In this document: one piece after another, positions 35,601 to 46,209 of the stretch | Numbering within the stretch: the first letter of the stretch is position 1 | Layout: every line of letters begins with the position of its first letter | NCBI GenBank assembly: GCA_032622095.1 | Contig: CP136067.1 | Span: 136,589,990 to 136,653,989 of the forward strand | DNA: 64,000 nucleotides | DNA from: Siphonodentalium dalli | Taxonomy: Eukaryota > Mollusca > Scaphopoda > Gadilida > Siphonodentaliidae | Direction of reading: 5' to 3' | Notes under the pieces: model-generated | Databases searched by the model: none | The model's input: the letters and a program-made list of their open reading frames with translations, nothing else | Told to the model about the DNA's origin: nothing | Program-made: the position numbers and the translations under genes

Positions 35601-36093
35601 GTTGAAAAATGAATAATACTAAATTGAAATAGAACAATAATTCTGGATCGGTCAACATTAATTATGAAACGATAGATATTAAGATTGAATTGTCTCCGAT
35701 TGAATAATAGAACGACTATTGGTCTGAAATTGAACACCATTGGTTTGAAAAAGATTGCTATTAGAATAGAATGGACTTATATTGAACTTATATCTCATGT
35801 AATTTCCGACCCAATGGCAGCCCATATATATGGCTTGTACGATAAAAATAGTGTTTACAACAATATGTATACGTACATCGTTTATTCCTCAAGTGCCCTG
35901 CTATGAGTGCTTTCGTCTTGTTGACTACAAACTTTGGCGCGACTAACATATCTGGAGCAATGGCTAGCCCTTTTTTCTTGGGAGGCGCCGGAGTTGGTGA
36001 AGATGTCTTATGTGACTGAGACGGCCGTTTTGGCTGACTGTATTCCAGACTGTATTCCACATTTGTTGAATATACTTGCTTTAGCCCATCACC
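29669..36093 (-). CDS. MGAT4: MGAT4-type (GT54) beta-1,4-N-acetylglucosaminyltransferase, last two exons
   Basis: The final exon 30873-29669 encodes 400 residues plus a split codon. Its acceptor is TTTTTTCAG|CTCGCC and it ends TGA at 29671-29669. It opens with LTIGISSVKRKGKSYL, the conserved start of the MGAT4 catalytic domain. It then has RRKYGDSDKRVFWRSKQNID, the metal-binding EDD in YYMHLEDDV, FSKLGFIGRLF, PVDLLVDKL, PSLFQHRG..SSL and a C-terminal beta-rich module. The upstream exon 36093-35877 (acceptor CTTCCAG|GGTGAT, donor CGAT|GTACGT) supplies about 72 Pro/Lys/Ser-rich stem residues; its phase (1) matches exactly and creates a Ser codon. The enzyme would add a beta-1,4 GlcNAc branch to the alpha-1,3 mannose arm of N-glycans in the Golgi. 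The family is about 530 residues long, so the first exon(s) with cytoplasmic tail and membrane anchor are missing and were not found. Two ATTAAA-type poly(A) words follow the stop (about 29665 and 29654). Confidence 0.85.
30895..31719. mobile_element. TIR element family T, copy 2, in the MGAT4-like intron
   Basis: The ends TTAAAGATACGGATGGCCTT and AAGGCCATCCGTGCCTTTAA are inverted. It starts only 22 bp upstream of the final MGAT4-like exon and shares its internal block with 22463-22964. It is longer than copy 1, largely because another inverted repeat (30924-31160) is inserted near its left end. Confidence 0.75.
30924..31160. mobile_element. 237 bp nested cruciform-type repeat
   Basis: The outer arms CAAGCCTTGAAATAGTGTGT... 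and ...ACACACTATTTCAAGGCTTG are perfect over about 60 bp. Inside, CCAGAGGGTGAATTT and its complement occur four times in alternating orientation around GTGATGCTACC / GGTAGCATCAC-like words, so the strand can fold as two hairpins or one long one. Confidence 0.85.
31721..32127. mobile_element. palindrome-bearing MITE family P, copy 1 (right palindrome collapsed)
   Basis: The TIR begins ATATGTGACCCGCCATATCA and ends with the complement. A 67 bp near-perfect palindrome starts CCAATGCATTCTCTTATATA at 31777-31843. The mirror palindrome is reduced to about 16 bp at 32055-32070. The interior matches copy 2 (47013-47475). It abuts family T copy 2 on the left. Confidence 0.85.
32126..32871. mobile_element. 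~745 bp TIR element
   Basis: The ends ATCGTCGCATCAGTGCT and AGCACTGATGCGACGATAT are inverted. Words of the type TACGACC(T/A)TATAGCAC also occur internally near 32577 and 32677. No coding capacity. Confidence 0.6.
32872..34189. other. MGAT4-like intron, nothing specific
   Basis: AT-rich intronic sequence. A 63-codon plus-strand frame at 33686-33877 has no supporting features. No repeat pair was noticed. Confidence 0.35.
34190..35840. mobile_element. foldback element in the MGAT4-like intron
   Basis: Left arm about 34190-34580 and right arm about 35450-35840 are diverged reverse complements (GGAGACAATTCAAT, TTCTATTTCAATT, AACCAATGGTGT and TAATAGCAATCTTT mirror one another). The spacer holds direct repeats of CAGATCTATTTAGT...GACGTCACAT...CATAATCTATATATAAT and one Helitron. 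The right arm ends about 36 bp from the splice donor at 35877. Confidence 0.7.
34724..35147 (-). mobile_element. non-autonomous Helitron, 424 bp
   Basis: On the minus strand it starts TCTCATATATATTTTGAAGA after A and ends ...CATCGGCTAG before T, the Helitron A|TC...CTAG|T signature with no target-site duplication. GTCTGTCTGT words lie near the start and a GCCAGG..GTCGGGC hairpin precedes CTAG. A duplicate of the host sequence at about 35270-35300 shows the empty site. Confidence 0.85.
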
Positions 36094-37950
36094 CTGGAAG
36101 ACAAGAACAGATCTAGGAATTAGTCACAGTCACATGTATAACCAGGACGTGCTGACATGCAAGTCTGAGGTGCTGTTAACACATAGCCGGCTACCGACAT
36201 ATGCGGCGAACGCGTTATCCGGCGAATATTACTGTAGACTATTAACACATCGCCGGCGATGATACTCATATATTAATTTGTCTCCTTTGCTTGTTATATG
36301 ATATTGTTGTACACATGTAAACATCTAGCCGCTTCATTTTAGTGGTATGATTGGGTAGTATAGTGAAGTGCAAAATTTTAGAAATGGAAATGCCAAAATT
36401 ATGAATATCCAACTCGAACTTTCAGGTATTGCTCTTGGTAATGTTATAGATATTTAAACAACAATGTTAAATGTCTGTTTGAGTTCATATACAATCTGTG
36501 AAGTGAGCATGGCCATTCAGTTTTGATATCATTTCGTCGCATAAACTACAAATTGGTCTCTAATCATTCGGATTGGATTTGATATACATAAGTTTCAACA
36601 TCGCGACTCAGATGTAACACATTTTCCGTTTCCACATTATACAATAATATATCTTTTTCATATATTTGGGCCGTGGTGACGGGCGGGGTGGTGGGTATCC
36701 CATCCCAACTTTGGTAAAAATGGTCATTAGCTGGAAATTTCATACCTGACACGACATTAGTTGGAAATTTGACATCAACAATAGGTTGAAATTGTTCCCA
36801 TAGTTTGATTTTCCAACAATTTATTAGCGGTGATTTTGTTTAGATTAACATTCCTTGTTTTCCTACTTTTTGCCAAATTGTTGGACTGAAATGGCCAACC
36901 TTAGAACGGTGTTAAGATTGGAAAATATCCAACAATTTGAAATTCTGAAGGTAAGTCTCTAGATGCTAGGATTTAGCAATTTTCATGGTTCAGATTTCAA
37001 ATTTTTCTAATACCGGGCCATAACCATGGTTGGTAAAGTATGTCCCCCCCCCCCCCCCCCCCCCGTGGGCAGTTAAAATAGCTATCTAATTTAACAGAAA
37101 CAAATTCAATTTGTTTGACGTCAGACCACTATATATACATGTTAGGATTGGGCAATTTCCAGGTTTAGACACTGGCTCAGATCTGAAGGGGGCCGCCTAC
37201 AGGATTAGAGTATACAAGGCTACCATACATACATTTTGAATGAAAAGTTAGATTTAAGCCCAAGTGTGTGAAAATGGAATTACGCGAACTTGTGAGTTTG
37301 GTGAGAGTCAAGATGGGGTGCAGTTGGAAATTCCAACGATGGACAGTCACACCCCCTCCAAAGCAGACAATCTAGACCCATCCCTGTATGTATATGTCCA
37401 CGACGCACTCAGCGTAGACTATATATGTACAAAATCAGATTACTAAACTAATTGTCAATTACGATCGAATCTATTGAAACGTGCATGCCATACACTCATT
37501 TAAAACACATACATGTGACACGAGAAGTCAAATATTAATATTTGTGAAGTTGTACAGCATCTTTTGTAGTAATGATTTGCCCTAGATTGTAAAAATTTGG
37601 TGACTGAATAAGGGATAAAGGTAAGAAACGTCGCCTCAGTGATTCAGTTTTCCCGCAATTAAACATATAATGATATTTGGACACACCAATGTGCGAGTGA
37701 ATGTGGACACCCAAACGTATTCATGTCCCTGTGGACGATTCAGCAGGTGTCTGGATCAACCGAATTCAACTATTGAAGATGAATGCATGATTCTATACTT
37801 CCAGTTCCACTAAAAATATACGAAACCGTATATTAATTTTTGTTTTGCACTTTTCCTCTGAAAAACAAAATGTTGAAAACCAACACATAAGCTAAACATA
37901 TATAGCAAAGAATATTATTCTTTTATTGATATAGCATATACCCTTACATT
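36094..37950. other. region upstream of the MGAT4-like exon; repeat R3 at 36690-36940
   Basis: No further MGAT4-like exon could be recognised. About 36690-36940 is repeated in inverse at 53455-53640 (ACATTAGTTGGA and AATAGGTTGAAATTG in the same order). A C run of about 20 lies at 37041. A 62-codon minus-strand frame at 36564-36752 lies partly in the repeat and is not called. Confidence 0.4.
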
Positions 37951-38227
37951 TTAAAGGTACTTAATCCGATAGTCCCCATATAATCAGACTCCAACAACAT
38001 TTTAGAAATGCCGCTTCAGTTATCAGAATCGATTAATTGCCCAAAAATGATGCTGACCACTGTCAACTATAGTATAAAATTGCCCGAAACGTGTTATTTA
38101 TCAACATATTGTTCGACGAAATTGGCGTTATTAACAACAGAAGGCCTCTTGATGTTTAGAGTTATCCATCTTCATCCGCAATTTGAACAGTCGGCTCGTC
38201 GACTGCATGTTCACTAATAATTCTCGA

Positions 38228-41186
38228 GACGAAATTGGCCGGTAAACCTGGGTTACTGCTCCTCCTAGACTTCTAAAAGGCTTTTGATTCAGTATCATGG
38301 AAATTTATACATAAATGCCCTAACTTTTTTTATTTTGGAGATGCCATGAAGAGGTGGATTTCCATATTTTATACGAATATCAACTCATCTATTTTAATAA
38401 ATGGGCATATATCTCAGAGTTTCAAACTATATCGTGGCTGTCGACAGGGTGACCCAGTCTCGCCGTATATATATTTTGTTATATGCGCGGAAATCTTAGC
38501 TATTATGATTAAGTCCAATGACCACATTAAAGGTATCAACCTCGGTAATTTAGAATACAAAATTACACAGTATGTAGACGACACGACTCTCATTTTGGAC
38601 GGTAGCGAAGAAAGCCTCAGGGAAGTATATACTGTTTTAAACTCATTTGCAGATTATTCAGGCCTGAAAATTAACAATAGCAAATGTCAGGCGTCGTGGA
38701 TTGGCTCTTATACGGAGCGTACGGATATTATATGACCAGATCTTGGACTAAAATTTGATAGTACTTTCAATCTCCTTGGAATATACTTTGACACCAACCT
38801 TGACAAAATGGATACCAATTATGATAGAAAACTTACTGAAGTCAAACGTTTGATAGCAACATGGAAACACCGGTTACTTACACCCATTGGTCGAATAACG
38901 GTGATAAAATCACTAATACTCCCAAAATTAACGCACCTTTTTGTAGCTCTACAAAATCCCAGTAATATTTTTATGAACAATCTTGACAGAACGCTCTTTA
39001 ATTTTCTCTGGAATTCGAAGCGTGATCGAGTTAAACGCAGAGTTATTTGTCAAGATTATAAGAACGGTGGATTAAAAATGGTTGATGTAAACAAATTTAT
39101 GCTGTCCATGAAAATAACTTGGGTGAGGCGCCTCGTAACCAAAAGTGCCAAATGGATCCCCTTAACAGATATACCTTTACGCGATGACCCTATGTTCCTT
39201 ACTTATGACTATTCCTACATAGAAAAACAGGCAAAAAATTCAACCAATCCTTTTTGGCATGATGTCCTGATGGCATTCACAAAATTTCTAGAGAAAGACA
39301 GAAACAATCGCAAAATATCAGCGTGTACGTTATGGAATAACCCAAACATAAAGCAGTACGGAAAAGTAATAAATTTCACCTCCAGGCGAGAAAAAGGGAT
39401 TATATTTTTAAATGATATGCTGGACGATAATGATCGCTTTCTTACACGAGACGATTTACTAAAGATTTATAACATACGCACAAACTTCATCACTCTTAAT
39501 AACATTCAACATCAAATAAAACTACTCACAAAAAAACTTGACCAGCCTATAACTCGAACTTGCAGCCCCTTTTTACCAAATAATTTCATTAAACTGCTTA
39601 AAAACAGTTGAGGAGGACAGGACTTTTATAACATCTTAATCGATATTCCAACTTCTACAGTAGCACACAGAAAATGGCAAGCGTTTTTTCCTGACAACAC
39701 AATTCAATGGTTTAAACTAGATAAACTACCCTTTCTCACGACGCCTGACACAAAGCTACGATGGCTACAATTCCGAATAAACTCACGAATATTATCAACT
39801 AACAAATTTCTTAAAATGTCCAATCTATGACAAGATGATAAATGCGATAGATGTAAAAGCGAGACAGAAGACATCTCCCACATATTTTGGAACTGTGTTC
39901 AAGTTCAGAAATTCATTAAGGAACTCAGCGATTGGGGTAAAATTAACAGCATTGATCTCTGTCCCCAGCAGATGACAATGATTCTCGGTTCATCACCAAC
40001 GAATCCGAACTTTATAACGAACATGCTGTGGCTTCTAATTAAACAATACATGTATAGGACCAAATTCAAGCCAATTAACTTATCGCTAAATGTTTTCCTC
40101 AAAACAGATCATTTTCCGAACATTCCCAGTGTAAATCAAACTTCAGCAGTCCACAGTTCAGGTCAGTGATACTGATAGTAATATCTATTTTCCGTTACAA
40201 ACATCGACAATCTTCATTATTAGATTACCTGTTTACTTTCCACACAATCAGCGACATTCCGCTTACACGTGCTTCTGTTTTCATTAGGTTAGATAAAAAA
40301 AGAAAAAACGTACCTGACATCTTCGTACACCAAGATAAAACGATTAACCCATGACGGGTGAAATATTTCCCCATTGCACCGGAGACATGTATATAATATG
40401 TATATACCCTATCATAATATTTATATTATCTTCTGTAAATAACTCTTTGTAATTCTCTATATATTCATATGAATTCGAGAATAAATCATCATCATCAAAG
40501 AATTGAATTATAGATACCAATGTGAGAAGTATACCGCACGATGCCAATCGAAACAACAAGAATTTTCGAAAAACTGGTTCCTTTTAGAAAAGGCTATACA
40601 TATACGCACCGAGTCAACACAAATAAACTTGTCCTGAATATTTTCTCTTCACCAGTTCAAAAACTCACTTAATTACTATACCCAAGAAATACTATTATCG
40701 CCCCAATACCACAACACCGTCTATAGTTAGATATCGTACCAATGCGCCCAGTCTGGGTGAACGTCGACTCTATATTTGAAATATTCAATGTTGTAATGAA
40801 TATTTAGGTATGAGTTTACTCAGACTGCAATGCGCCGTACACAGGAACAAAGTTCAAAAGATTTAAAATCTGGATTACTATATAAAATGAACACATTATT
40901 CGATTTATCCCAATGTCTGTTTTTATTGGAATAAACAGACAAGGGGGTGAAGGAGAAGATCACTCGATCTTTTCGACCATCCCGGGCGCTTCGCGCCCAT
41001 CTACTCACTCTCAAAATTTATCCCAATCCACATGTAAGTCACTGGGGGTGCATATGACGTACGAAAGACGTGTAAATGAAGTGAGCAAGATGTGAGAGAA
41101 TTGGAAGAATGTAACTTTATTTATAATAATATGTACCCTGTCTGTATTTACATTCTTCATTGATGTCTGTTTATTCCAATAAAAAC
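38228..41186 (+). mobile_element. 5'-truncated LINE insertion with 12 bp target-site duplication
   Basis: Flanked by AATAATTCTCGA at 38216-38227 and 41187-41198. It begins inside the reverse transcriptase and ends after ...CCAATAAAAAC, with an AATAAA just before the junction. About 1 kb of 3' sequence follows the coding remnant. It contains GAAGATCACTCGATCT, whose complement is also in the 25.7 and 27.0 kb modules, and an inverted pair TCTGTTT(TTA)TTGGAATAAACAGA / TCTGTTTATTCCAATAAAAAC. Confidence 0.9.
38229..40169 (+). pseudogene. LINE ORF2 remnant (L1/Tx1-type reverse transcriptase), with in-frame stops
   Basis: One frame runs throughout, interrupted by TAA 38274-38276 and TGA at 38733-38735, 39609-39611 and 39828-39830, closing with TGA 40167-40169. 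Recognisable blocks are LLLLLDF[stop]KAFDSVSW, the GCRQGDPVSPYIYFVICAEI motif, the catalytic YVDD (38571-38582), SGLKINNSKCQ, FNLLGI, LTPIGRITVIKSLILPKLTH, FNFLWNSKRD and the C-terminal DKCDRC...ISHIFWNC zinc pattern. The palm lacks its N-terminal fingers because of the truncation, and no endonuclease is present, so it cannot be active. All stops after the first are TGA, as expected from CGA decay or single changes of Trp/Arg codons. Confidence 0.88.
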
Positions 41187-41345
41187 AATAATTCTCGATG
41201 GTGAAAAATAATAGATTTCAAAAATCAATATTTAATAACTCTGAGCTTTGATAGGTGGGTTCCATGACTCGAATCAAATATTGTTTACACCCGAATCCAA
41301 ATAAATAGTAATTGAGGGGCGCTTAATCTGATTGTGCATCTTTAA

Positions 41346-42600
41346 GGTGTCACAGGTGAGTGTTATGTACTCCTGTGTGTGTATGAGGTGTAACACATAA
41401 TATGTAATTCCGAGGTGTCACACCTGAAACACACTTCCAGGCAAACACAGCCGCATGCCGGGGTCAATAGTCCTGCCTGCTGTTCAAAAAGCTTCTGAAG
41501 ACTTAGTTTCGATTCAATTATCGGAAACAACCATCTAAACACATAGCCCATTCTTAAAGATAACAAGCCATATTTACTAATTATGGGTATCTGCATCAAC
41601 ATGCACAAAAGAAAATAAATCTTCACCAAATCACGGGACCCGATAGTACGTACAATGGATGAAATTTAGCGTATGCATGGGACGAAAAGCGGTGGTATGC
41701 ATGGGACGAAAAGCGGTGGTCTGTTGTTTAAACACTCCATCACCAGGTACATAACTGACGACGATTCCAGTGAAATTTAGCATTTTACTTCAGACTTACA
41801 CCTACACTTACATTCCACAACTGCTTACTCATGTACATAACTATAAATTTCAAAATTAACCCTTTCGAAAACTCGCGGCCTATGCTTACGTTCCTAATTT
41901 CTAAATTTGTAACACCTAACTATGTACCACGCTCCCATGTTTTACTGAAACTACCGGTATGGGACAATCATGAAACTTAAGAATATTTTAATACTCTACG
42001 TATAACTAGTTCATTTATGATAGTGCGTGATTCTACGATACTGGTACGCATACTCTGTCATATGTATACCTATATTTTCCAAATTTCAAAACACCAGGCA
42101 TACCTCTATTATGCTCCTGTTTTTAATTTTACTGACTATGGAATTGTCCAAGTGGCGCTTCGGAATGTGTACCTAGATAATGATCACCTTTGTCCATGTT
42201 ACCGAAGACAGGTTTACCCTTGTATTCTGTGGTGTTCCCAGCCCCCCCCCCCCCGGATCTCTATACTTTGCAACAAATTTAGCGTATGCATGGGACGAAT
42301 GTTGATGTCGTTATGAGATTCCTAACAATGCTGAACTGATTGTCGATGTTTACTCAGCGATTTACGTCGTAATATTCTGCCTAAACTAATAATGCCACAC
42401 GGTTGGTAAATATCATCGTATATATGAATATATTAACGAATAGACCTTATCTATGATTTATAGTGATAAGTAGGTGCACTGTGTAAACTTTGCTAAACAG
42501 GATGTCAAGCCGGAACATTTAAAGTGACACGTGAGGGCATAATATGGTATTAACCCTGCTGTGACCCAATGTTTATGTTTAAAAAAAATAGAGATAATTA
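41346..42600. other. non-coding stretch with short direct repeats
   Basis: TATGCATGGGACGAAAAGCG is tandemly doubled at about 41673-41722, and AAATTTAGCGTATGCATGGG recurs near 42278. A C run lies at 42242. No exon is recognised. Confidence 0.45.
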
Positions 42601-42602
42601 AC

Positions 42603-43052
42603 GTTAAGCCCACTTAATTTCAAATGCCCATATCACATTATATACAACATATTCCAATATATTGTATACCATTTGGAAGAGGAAACAAAAATATATAGTC
42701 TGCCGGAATACGGAACATACAGTTGTGCCCTGGGTGTGTCCGCCAATTAAGTGACAGGGATTCTCAGATTCACACCAACGCCCCGTTATCGACCCAGAAT
42801 TCATCATATTTCACAACTAGGATATAGAGTTATTCCCCGTCCATTGAGAATAATAGACAGGCAGTACAGACAAGAATCAAAGTAAGCACAGAATACACGT
42901 CGGAACCCTGACAAAAACAACATGTTAAGTTTATTCGACCGGATAAATTGATAATGCAATGTTTTGGAGCTTCCTCTTTCAAATGTTATATAATATGGAA
43001 TACGTTGTATATATAACGTGATCTGGGGATTCGAAAATTATGTGAGCCTTTA
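42603..43052. mobile_element. palindromic element related to family Q
   Basis: Left AAGCCCACTTAATTTCAAAT... and right ...GATTCGAAAATTATGTGAGC mirror each other over about 100 bp, including ATTTGGAAGAGGAA and TTCCTCTTTCAAAT. Its sequence is akin to 25990-26455. Confidence 0.65.
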
Positions 43053-43266
43053 AATGCCTGCTATTTTCTTAAAGATCACTTGTACGAAATTTATTTTAAC
43101 ACCACAAAACTACCATCCGTACGTGTTCTACACTAGAAATTAATATATATCGGACAATAAACCCATTATTGTGAGGTTTCAATGGCACGATATCAATTTT
43201 CAAAGGAGAAATTTTAACACGTTTTGAATTTCTTTCAGCCAAACAAAAAATTGAAACGATCGCTTC

Positions 43267-43503
43267 TTAACCCTTTCAGTGCCAAGTCCGATTTTTGTAT
43301 CAACCCATATTTCCTTGATCATTTTTCAAATTTATTGATTATAATAATGTGCTACATTGATCCGATTTTTGTATCAACCCATATTTCCTTGATCATTTTT
43401 CAAATTTATTGATTATAATAATGTGATACATTGATGGAAAGAGCTCTAAAATCATAGAAATATGGGTTGATACAAAAATCGGACTTGGTACTGAAAGGGT
43501 TAA
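43267..43503. mobile_element. piggyBac-like MITE, TTAA-flanked, 229 bp
   Basis: TTAA (43267-43270), then CCCTTTCAGTGCCAAGTCCG..., closing ...CGGACTTGGTACTGAAAGGG and TTAA (43500-43503). The TIRs are about 45 bp. It contains a direct 81 bp duplication (CCGATTTTTGTATCAACCCA... twice), so one end has the terminal block doubled. TTAA plus a CCC-T start is the piggyBac-superfamily hallmark. Confidence 0.85.
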
Positions 43504-44194
43504 TTATAAAGATCGTCCATTCGTCCGTTGCACAAAAGCGGTAGATAATAAAGAGCGTTCTCAATTATGAGCTTACATGTATGTGATCGTTTTCGTATTA
43601 CGTATGCGTGACAAAGATGATGATGATTATGGTGACTATGTTGATGACGGTGGTGATTGAGAAAATGAGAGTGGTAGTAGTGGTTGTGGTAGAAAATGAA
43701 AATGCTGCTGATATGAGCACGGATTTGCTCTACAAAAGTCACTAAGTATTTATACCCAGTCATACTGATCAGGCTGCATGTCAACCGGAGAGTCTATGTA
43801 TATTATGTACATACATGCATATTCCATGTTTCACCCTATTTATCTTTTGTATACTATCTCCATTTATATTTCTCAATATCCATTTATGTATTCTGGATCA
43901 GAGAATAAAGCATATATATGATTATTATTCACCTAATGCGCATAAGTTTGACCATTAATAAATGGACAACCGGTACCTAAATTTTCATTAATTAATGGTC
44001 AATCTTGCAACAGGTGGCATGTGAGCTTGGGATTGACCACAAAATCACGACATATATAGATAATCCTGCATGTCTGAAGGGCAATAATTCTATAAAGAAT
44101 GTACCTTTACTAAATAACGGCGATTTGCATGAGACATTGCAACACCACAATAGATCAACTCTGGTGAAATATAAGTCAAATTCTTCTATTGGGT
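43504..44194. other. low-complexity and unassigned stretch
   Basis: A GAT/TGG-rich segment at 43610-43700 gives His-rich minus-strand frames by composition only. Nothing else is recognised. Confidence 0.4.
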
Positions 44195-44385
44195 GGGTGG
44201 GCTCTTTAAAAACACTTCTTCAAATATTTCCGTTATTTCCAGGGGGGGGTCGGAAAAAAAATTCAGGCACGTATGGCATTTTTTCCCTTTTGATCATTTT
44301 TTGTACCCACCCACCCCCACCGCCAATTTTTTTTCCGTTTTCGGCAGTTTTTTCCGACCATTTTTTGACACCCACCCCCCCTTTT
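44195..44385. repeat. poly-C/TCGGAAAA dispersed repeat
   Basis: GGGGGGGTCGGAAAAAAAAT, GGCACGTATGGCATTTTTTC, CCCACCCACCCCCACCG and TTTTTTCCGACCATTTTTTG. The modules are inverted relative to one another and match 23520 and 44695-44800. Frames through it are compositional. Confidence 0.55.
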
Positions 44386-44694
44386 AACACTAAAACAGAG
44401 ATTTGCGGAGGGAAATTCACTGTAAACAGCTGTATATGAATTTCTGTGCATACTATTTATCATGGATGTTAACATGGACATGTAAATAGGAATGAGTAAT
44501 TTTGAGGTCATTCGGCCAAAAAAACATGGCTGCCAGCGGCCATCTTGGATTTCAAAATTTGCAACAAAATACAACACGATAACTGCCTGCAGTAGTTTAC
44601 CAGTTAGAATTACATTATTTCTCTCATTCAAACTGATTCAAAGTGGTTTTGAAGCCCAACTCATTGCCAAAACACTAAAAACAAGCAGGAATTT

Positions 44695-44800
44695 TTTTTT
44701 TTAGTTGCGGAAAAAAATGCTTGTTGGTGGCTTTGACCACCCACCCACCCCGGCATACGTGCCGGAAGAAATTTTTTCACCCCCCCCTGTTATTTCGTCA
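44695..44800. repeat. second piece of the same poly-C family
   Basis: GCGGAAAAAAATGC, CCACCCACCCACCCCGGCAT, ACGTGCCGGAAGAAATTTTT and a C run. It is followed by three repeats of CGTCAAAAACACTTCTTCAA (44795-44865). Confidence 0.5.
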
Positions 44801-45064
44801 AAAACACTTCTTCAAATATCTCCGTTATTTCGTCAAAAACACTTCTTCAAATTTCTCCGTTATTTAGTTAATAAAAATTAAATTAAAATGATCCATTAAA
44901 CATTGATTAACGTTAAAGGTTCTTTCTAAATGGACAATCGACCACGCGTGCCACGCGTGGTTGCGATTGACCATATATTACTGGCCTTTTTGGGTTCCGA
45001 TTGTTCATTTATAAATGGCCAATCCTTAAATAATTGCCTGTTATTATTTGTGGATTTTAGCGAA

Positions 45065-45180
45065 GCGGGGGAAATGAGATTATTATTTCAGCTATTTTCT
45101 ACTACTCTATGGACACCTTCTGAGACACAGACGTTCCAAGTGGTGATGAATTGTAGTATTTTATTTAATTTATGGCATTT
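45065..45180 (+). repeat. fragment related to family Q interior
   Basis: ATTTCAGCTATTTTCTA, GAGACACAGAC, GGTGATGAATTGTAGTA and TATGGCAT are colinear with 26290-26390. No terminal repeats are present. Confidence 0.5.
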
Positions 45181-45436
45181 ACCATCCTCACTGTAGGTTA
45201 ATCCAATATTCAAACTGTGAAATATCGATCGATTATTCCATGAGCACACAAAAACGCGCACACACATGTTTATATCTACCGCTTTTGGTCATCTATGTGA
45301 ACAATGTGTGACATTGATTCGTGCGTGCTAATGTGTGTTTTACTGAGATATGACACACATGACCCAATTGACAGCCGACCAATCACGGAACGGGAATCAG
45401 TGAATTTCATCTCGATATATATTTATGTATTGGTGT

Positions 45437-45836
45437 TTAACCCTTTACCCAACAAACCGGCCAAAACCGGCCAAATAAAGCTTCAACAGCCTAAAATATC
45501 TTCGGTCTGTCTCAATAGAACCATACAAATATGGATATCATTGGAACCGGCTCCTTGACCACATTGTGATAGTTACAGTTATGCCCTGTGCCAATGCATT
45601 CTCTTATATATGCGAGTCGACCATAGGTCGCCTCGCATATATAAGAGAATGCATTGGCCTAAAAAAAATCTTTTTTTAACACTTTTTACCATTTTTTCTT
45701 ACATTCTTTAACAATTTTATAATTTGTAATGTGTTAAGCCAATGCATTCTCTTATATATGCGAGGCGACCTATGGTCGACTCGCATATATAAGAGAATGC
45801 ATTGGCACAGGGCCCTTCTGTTGGGTAAAGGGTTAA
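45437..45836. mobile_element. piggyBac-like MITE, TTAA-flanked, 392 bp, carrying two 67 bp palindromes
   Basis: TTAA then CCCTTTACCCAACA at the left (45437-45454), and TGTTGGGTAAAGGG then TTAA at the right (ending 45836). The interior has the family P palindromes at 45591-45657 and 45739-45805 in opposite senses with a short T-rich spacer. This looks like a family P core captured by a TTAA element. Confidence 0.85.
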
Positions 45837-45924
45837 CGTCGCTTTCAGCAGCCATGGCTATATCACGACGTTGTCAGTTTTATTGATGTAGAGAAAGTCC
45901 ATGCACTAATGTAACGCTAACAGT

Positions 45925-46155
45925 GTTTTCATTGGCTGGAAGAATAACCCATTGTGCCCAGCGAAACCACCGACCATCGGCAAGTAACTGTCAACTCACA
46001 CACATAGCGATATGGGCTACAAAGTCAGCGATGACTCCATCGGGAATTGAACCCATATCGCCAGCGTCGGAGGGCGAGTCGGTCTGCAGCAGAGCCCCTT
46101 ATCGACTGAGCCACAGATGAGCAGACCGCCTTACCGACTGAGCCACATAGGCTCT
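45925..46155 (-). mobile_element. tRNA-derived SINE
   Basis: The minus strand holds a Pol III A-box-like GTGGCTCAGTCGGTAAGGCG (46147-46128), duplicated about 31 bp on (TGGCTCAGTCGATAAGGGGC), and a B box / T arm GGGTTCAATTCCC (about 46050-46037). The spacing after the second A box is tRNA-like. The remaining 3' part (GGTGGTTTCGCTGGGCACAA...) is non-tRNA tail. The 3' end is uncertain. Confidence 0.65.
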
Positions 46156-46209
46156 CATTTCATCTCGATAATCTTAATCACAGAGGTTTGTTTGGCGATG
46201 GCTTTACCG

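Larger units (their letters stand above)
37951..41345 (+). mobile_element. Repeat family R1 copy b, split by a LINE
   Basis: Starts TTAAAGGTACTTAATCCGAT and ends GATTGTGCATCTTTAA. The two halves (37951-38227 and 41187-41345) rejoin to a sequence colinear with R1a (2136-2576), which serves as the empty site. Confidence 0.88.

Noticed and set aside
36564-36752. 62-codon minus-strand frame as an upstream MGAT4-like exon
   Set aside because: No membrane anchor and partly inside repeat R3; phase could not be tied to the 36093 acceptor.
38733-40169. TGA reassigned as a sense codon
   Set aside because: The MGAT4-like and RecQ-like genes end in TGA at family-appropriate positions, and the LINE also has a TAA; ordinary decay explains the stops.
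40820-41095. Second LINE coding piece (frame with LGVHMTYERRVNEVSK)
   Set aside because: Faint resemblance to the HLGV block only; it lies in the 3' part of the 38228-41186 element and is better treated as untranslated sequence.
43500-43784. His-rich minus-strand frame
   Set aside because: Low-complexity GAT/TGG-type sequence; no conserved pattern.
44005-44439. 144-codon plus-strand frame
   Set aside because: Most of it runs through the poly-C/TCGGAAAA repeat and is Pro/Phe-rich by composition.
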